From positions 2,049,001 through 2,113,000 of the forward strand of contig NC_007761.1 in assembly GCF_000092045.1 (NCBI RefSeq): a stretch of 64,000 bases of DNA, in the 5' to 3' direction. The notes beneath the pieces were generated by a model. The model ran no database searches. It saw only the letters and a list, made by a program, of their open reading frames with translations, and was not told where the DNA came from. Positions 62,890 through 64,000 of this stretch are shown piece by piece (within the stretch, counting starts at the first letter, position 1; each line of letters opens with the position of its first letter). Origin of the DNA: Rhizobium etli CFN 42 (lineage in GTDB: Bacteria > Pseudomonadota > Alphaproteobacteria > Rhizobiales > Rhizobiaceae). The translations under genes and the position numbers were made by a program.

Positions 62890-63414
62890 ATGACATCCAA
62901 CGACAACCTGATGCTCTATGCGAAGCTCGGTGGCTTTCGGCTAGCTGTCATCGCAAATAGCATCTGCTGCGACGGCGATTTCTCCCGGGTGCTTCATGAT
63001 CGATTGCTTGACGGACTCGACGCGGCCATTGGCCAGCTTCGGACGATTATGGCGCTGGAGCGAGCGATTCTCCACGGTGACGACAAGGGCGCGGTCTATC
63101 AACTCAAGGGCGAAGTAGAGATCTTCGGGCGCACCACCGTTGACCTGCTCGATGAGCTCGACATCGATCATGAGACGCATGAATACCGCATCAATGGCGG
63201 ATACTGGAGCAATGCTTTGACGGCCGATGACGGCGGCGTCCATATCGAGTATCCCACGCTCATCTCTTTGGGCGATGAGGAGCTTGGCTCGCTGGCGCCA
63301 ATTATCCTCGCCATCACCAAGGAAACCGGCCTTACGATCCGGGCCGGTCGTATCGATTACGGGATGGGTAAGGTTTTTCGACCGAACCATGCCTGCGGCT
63401 CTGAGCGCACGTAA
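62890..63414 (+). CDS. hypothetical protein
   Basis: A protein of 174 residues with a strong ribosome site AAAGGAG. The N-terminal half is helical with Cys (VIANSICCDGDFSRVLHDRL). The middle is YQLKGEVEIFGRTTVDLLDE and the C-terminal half is beta-rich (GGVHIEYPTLISLGDEELGS). No family recognised and no membrane segment. Confidence 0.6.
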   Translation: MTSNDNLMLYAKLGGFRLAVIANSICCDGDFSRVLHDRLLDGLDAAIGQLRTIMALERAILHGDDKGAVYQLKGEVEIFGRTTVDLLDELDIDHETHEYRINGGYWSNALTADDGGVHIEYPTLISLGDEELGSLAPIILAITKETGLTIRAGRIDYGMGKVFRPNHACGSERT

Positions 63415-63641
63415 GAGTTAGCTGGCAGGCGGCGCAAGCCGCCTCCCAGCTATTGTTTTCGGGCTACGGTGAGGGCGTCTATGGATCGGTGCATTTTAAT
63501 GAATAACGCGGACTCGGATTAACCGCTAAATCAACCACCACTTGCAATGGTGGGGGGATGTGCATTCTATGGCGTATGCCGACCCATCGCTCATTCTCGC
63601 CGAAGCATAGAACCGGGAAACAGGCTCGCCCGCGGTTCGGG

Positions 63642-63908
63642 ATGGAGGTGTTCTATCTGGCGATCATCGCCGGTGGCGTGGCCGGATACCTCGGCGCCGA
63701 GGTTTGGCCAGAATTTGCTCCATTTGCAGGCCTTGCCGCTGGCTGCAATATCAAAGGCAATATCAGCATCGGCAGCGGCGAGCGCATCTATCACATGCCG
63801 GGGCAGGAGTTTTATCTCGAGACCCGGATTTCCCCGCAGTATGGGGAGAGATGGTTTTGCTCGGAAGCGGAGGCCCGTGCGGCCGGTTGGCGTCGCGCCG
63901 GAAGATAG
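63642..63908 (+). CDS. sunset-domain protein with an N-terminal membrane anchor
   Basis: A protein of 88 residues from ATG 63642; further in-frame starts at 63558 and 63576 would add a basic leader. One hydrophobic segment (FYLAIIAGGVAGYLGAEVW) precedes the domain CNIKGNISIGSGERIYHMPG, then RWFCSEAEARAAGWRRAGR. This is the 'sunset' domain, a short nuclease-related fold common in rhizobial exported proteins, with conserved Cys, Arg-Ile-Tyr-His and FCsEaeA. Its activity is unproven. Confidence 0.75.
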   Translation: MEVFYLAIIAGGVAGYLGAEVWPEFAPFAGLAAGCNIKGNISIGSGERIYHMPGQEFYLETRISPQYGERWFCSEAEARAAGWRRAGR

Positions 63909-64000
63909 GTGAGCTCCGGTCGGAGCGGCACCCTTGCGAGGGCCGTGATCGTCGCCGGCTATGGCGAAGCCGCACAGGGATGCTCTGTCTCGTTTGGGTC

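Noticed and set aside
62679..62906. A 75-codon minus-strand frame
   Set aside because: Overlaps the ribosome site and promoter region of the gene at 62890; composition is not gene-like.
1..64000. CRISPR arrays
   Set aside because: No series of regularly spaced direct repeats and no cas genes were seen.

Overview
The window reads as a mobile accessory region of an alphaproteobacterium, most likely a member of the Rhizobiales (Hyphomicrobiales). The evidence is high-GC coding, a ccdA gene next to tRNA-Lys, rhizobial-type IS66 elements, DUF3768 and sunset-domain proteins, and an ordinary PAS-GGDEF chromosomal-type gene. Species cannot be told from the sequence alone.

The left end (1-660) is core-like: the start of ccdA, then tRNA-Lys(UUU). 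An integrase gene broken by one in-frame amber codon follows directly, the classic left edge of an integrated island. No second copy of the tRNA-Lys 3' end was seen, so the right border of that element is either outside the window or decayed.

The accessory region holds several blocks. (a) 2.2-4.7 kb: an operon of a TIR protein, a caspase-like protease, a small RyR-like protein and a DUF3800 protein, resembling TIR-caspase (type IV Thoeris-like) immunity with two extra partners. (b) 5.1-13.2 kb: mobilisation functions, with an RSF1010-like oriT, a MOBQ relaxase, a small paralogous coiled-coil family, a VirD4/TraG coupling protein overlapping an M48 protease, a TIR-like (PF10137-type) effector and a chimeric gene remnant. 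(c) 13.5-20.3 kb: an orphan beta-class DNA methyltransferase, then a LuxR-HTH protein and a six-gene metabolic operon (discoidin-like, cupin-like, class III aminotransferase, HAD, MmgE/PrpD, EamA exporter). (d) 20.4-31 kb: decayed parD and DUF2235 genes, a second effector carrying the same N-terminal domain as the TIR-like effector, an integrase-like operon, AT-rich membrane genes, DUF3768 and several small exported proteins. (e) 31.3-43.5 kb: a serine recombinase, a 1355-residue HTH plus nuclease-like protein under an apparently leaderless promoter, a complete type II CBASS operon (Cdn, Cap2, Cap3, Cap4), and a large HEPN-like gene broken by loss of one CG unit. (f) 43.6-50.4 kb: a degraded DUF2513 gene fused to the leader of a ParB-like gene, a PAS-GGDEF protein and small genes. 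(g) 50.5-55.7 kb: a nuclease-STAND NTPase between two related tRNA-Arg-derived repeats, then a P4-type integrase. (h) 55.7-61.8 kb: one DUF5677-like gene split by two different IS66 elements, each with a perfect 8-bp target duplication. (i) 62-64 kb: small hypothetical genes and a sunset-domain protein.

Overall this is a layered defence island built by repeated insertion next to tRNA genes. Several systems share a nucleotide-signalling logic (two TIR-type proteins, a CD-NTase with a SAVED effector, a RyR-like protein). The points most worth following are the TIR-caspase-RyR-DUF3800 operon, the N-terminal domain shared by two unrelated effectors, and the two very large nuclease-containing proteins.
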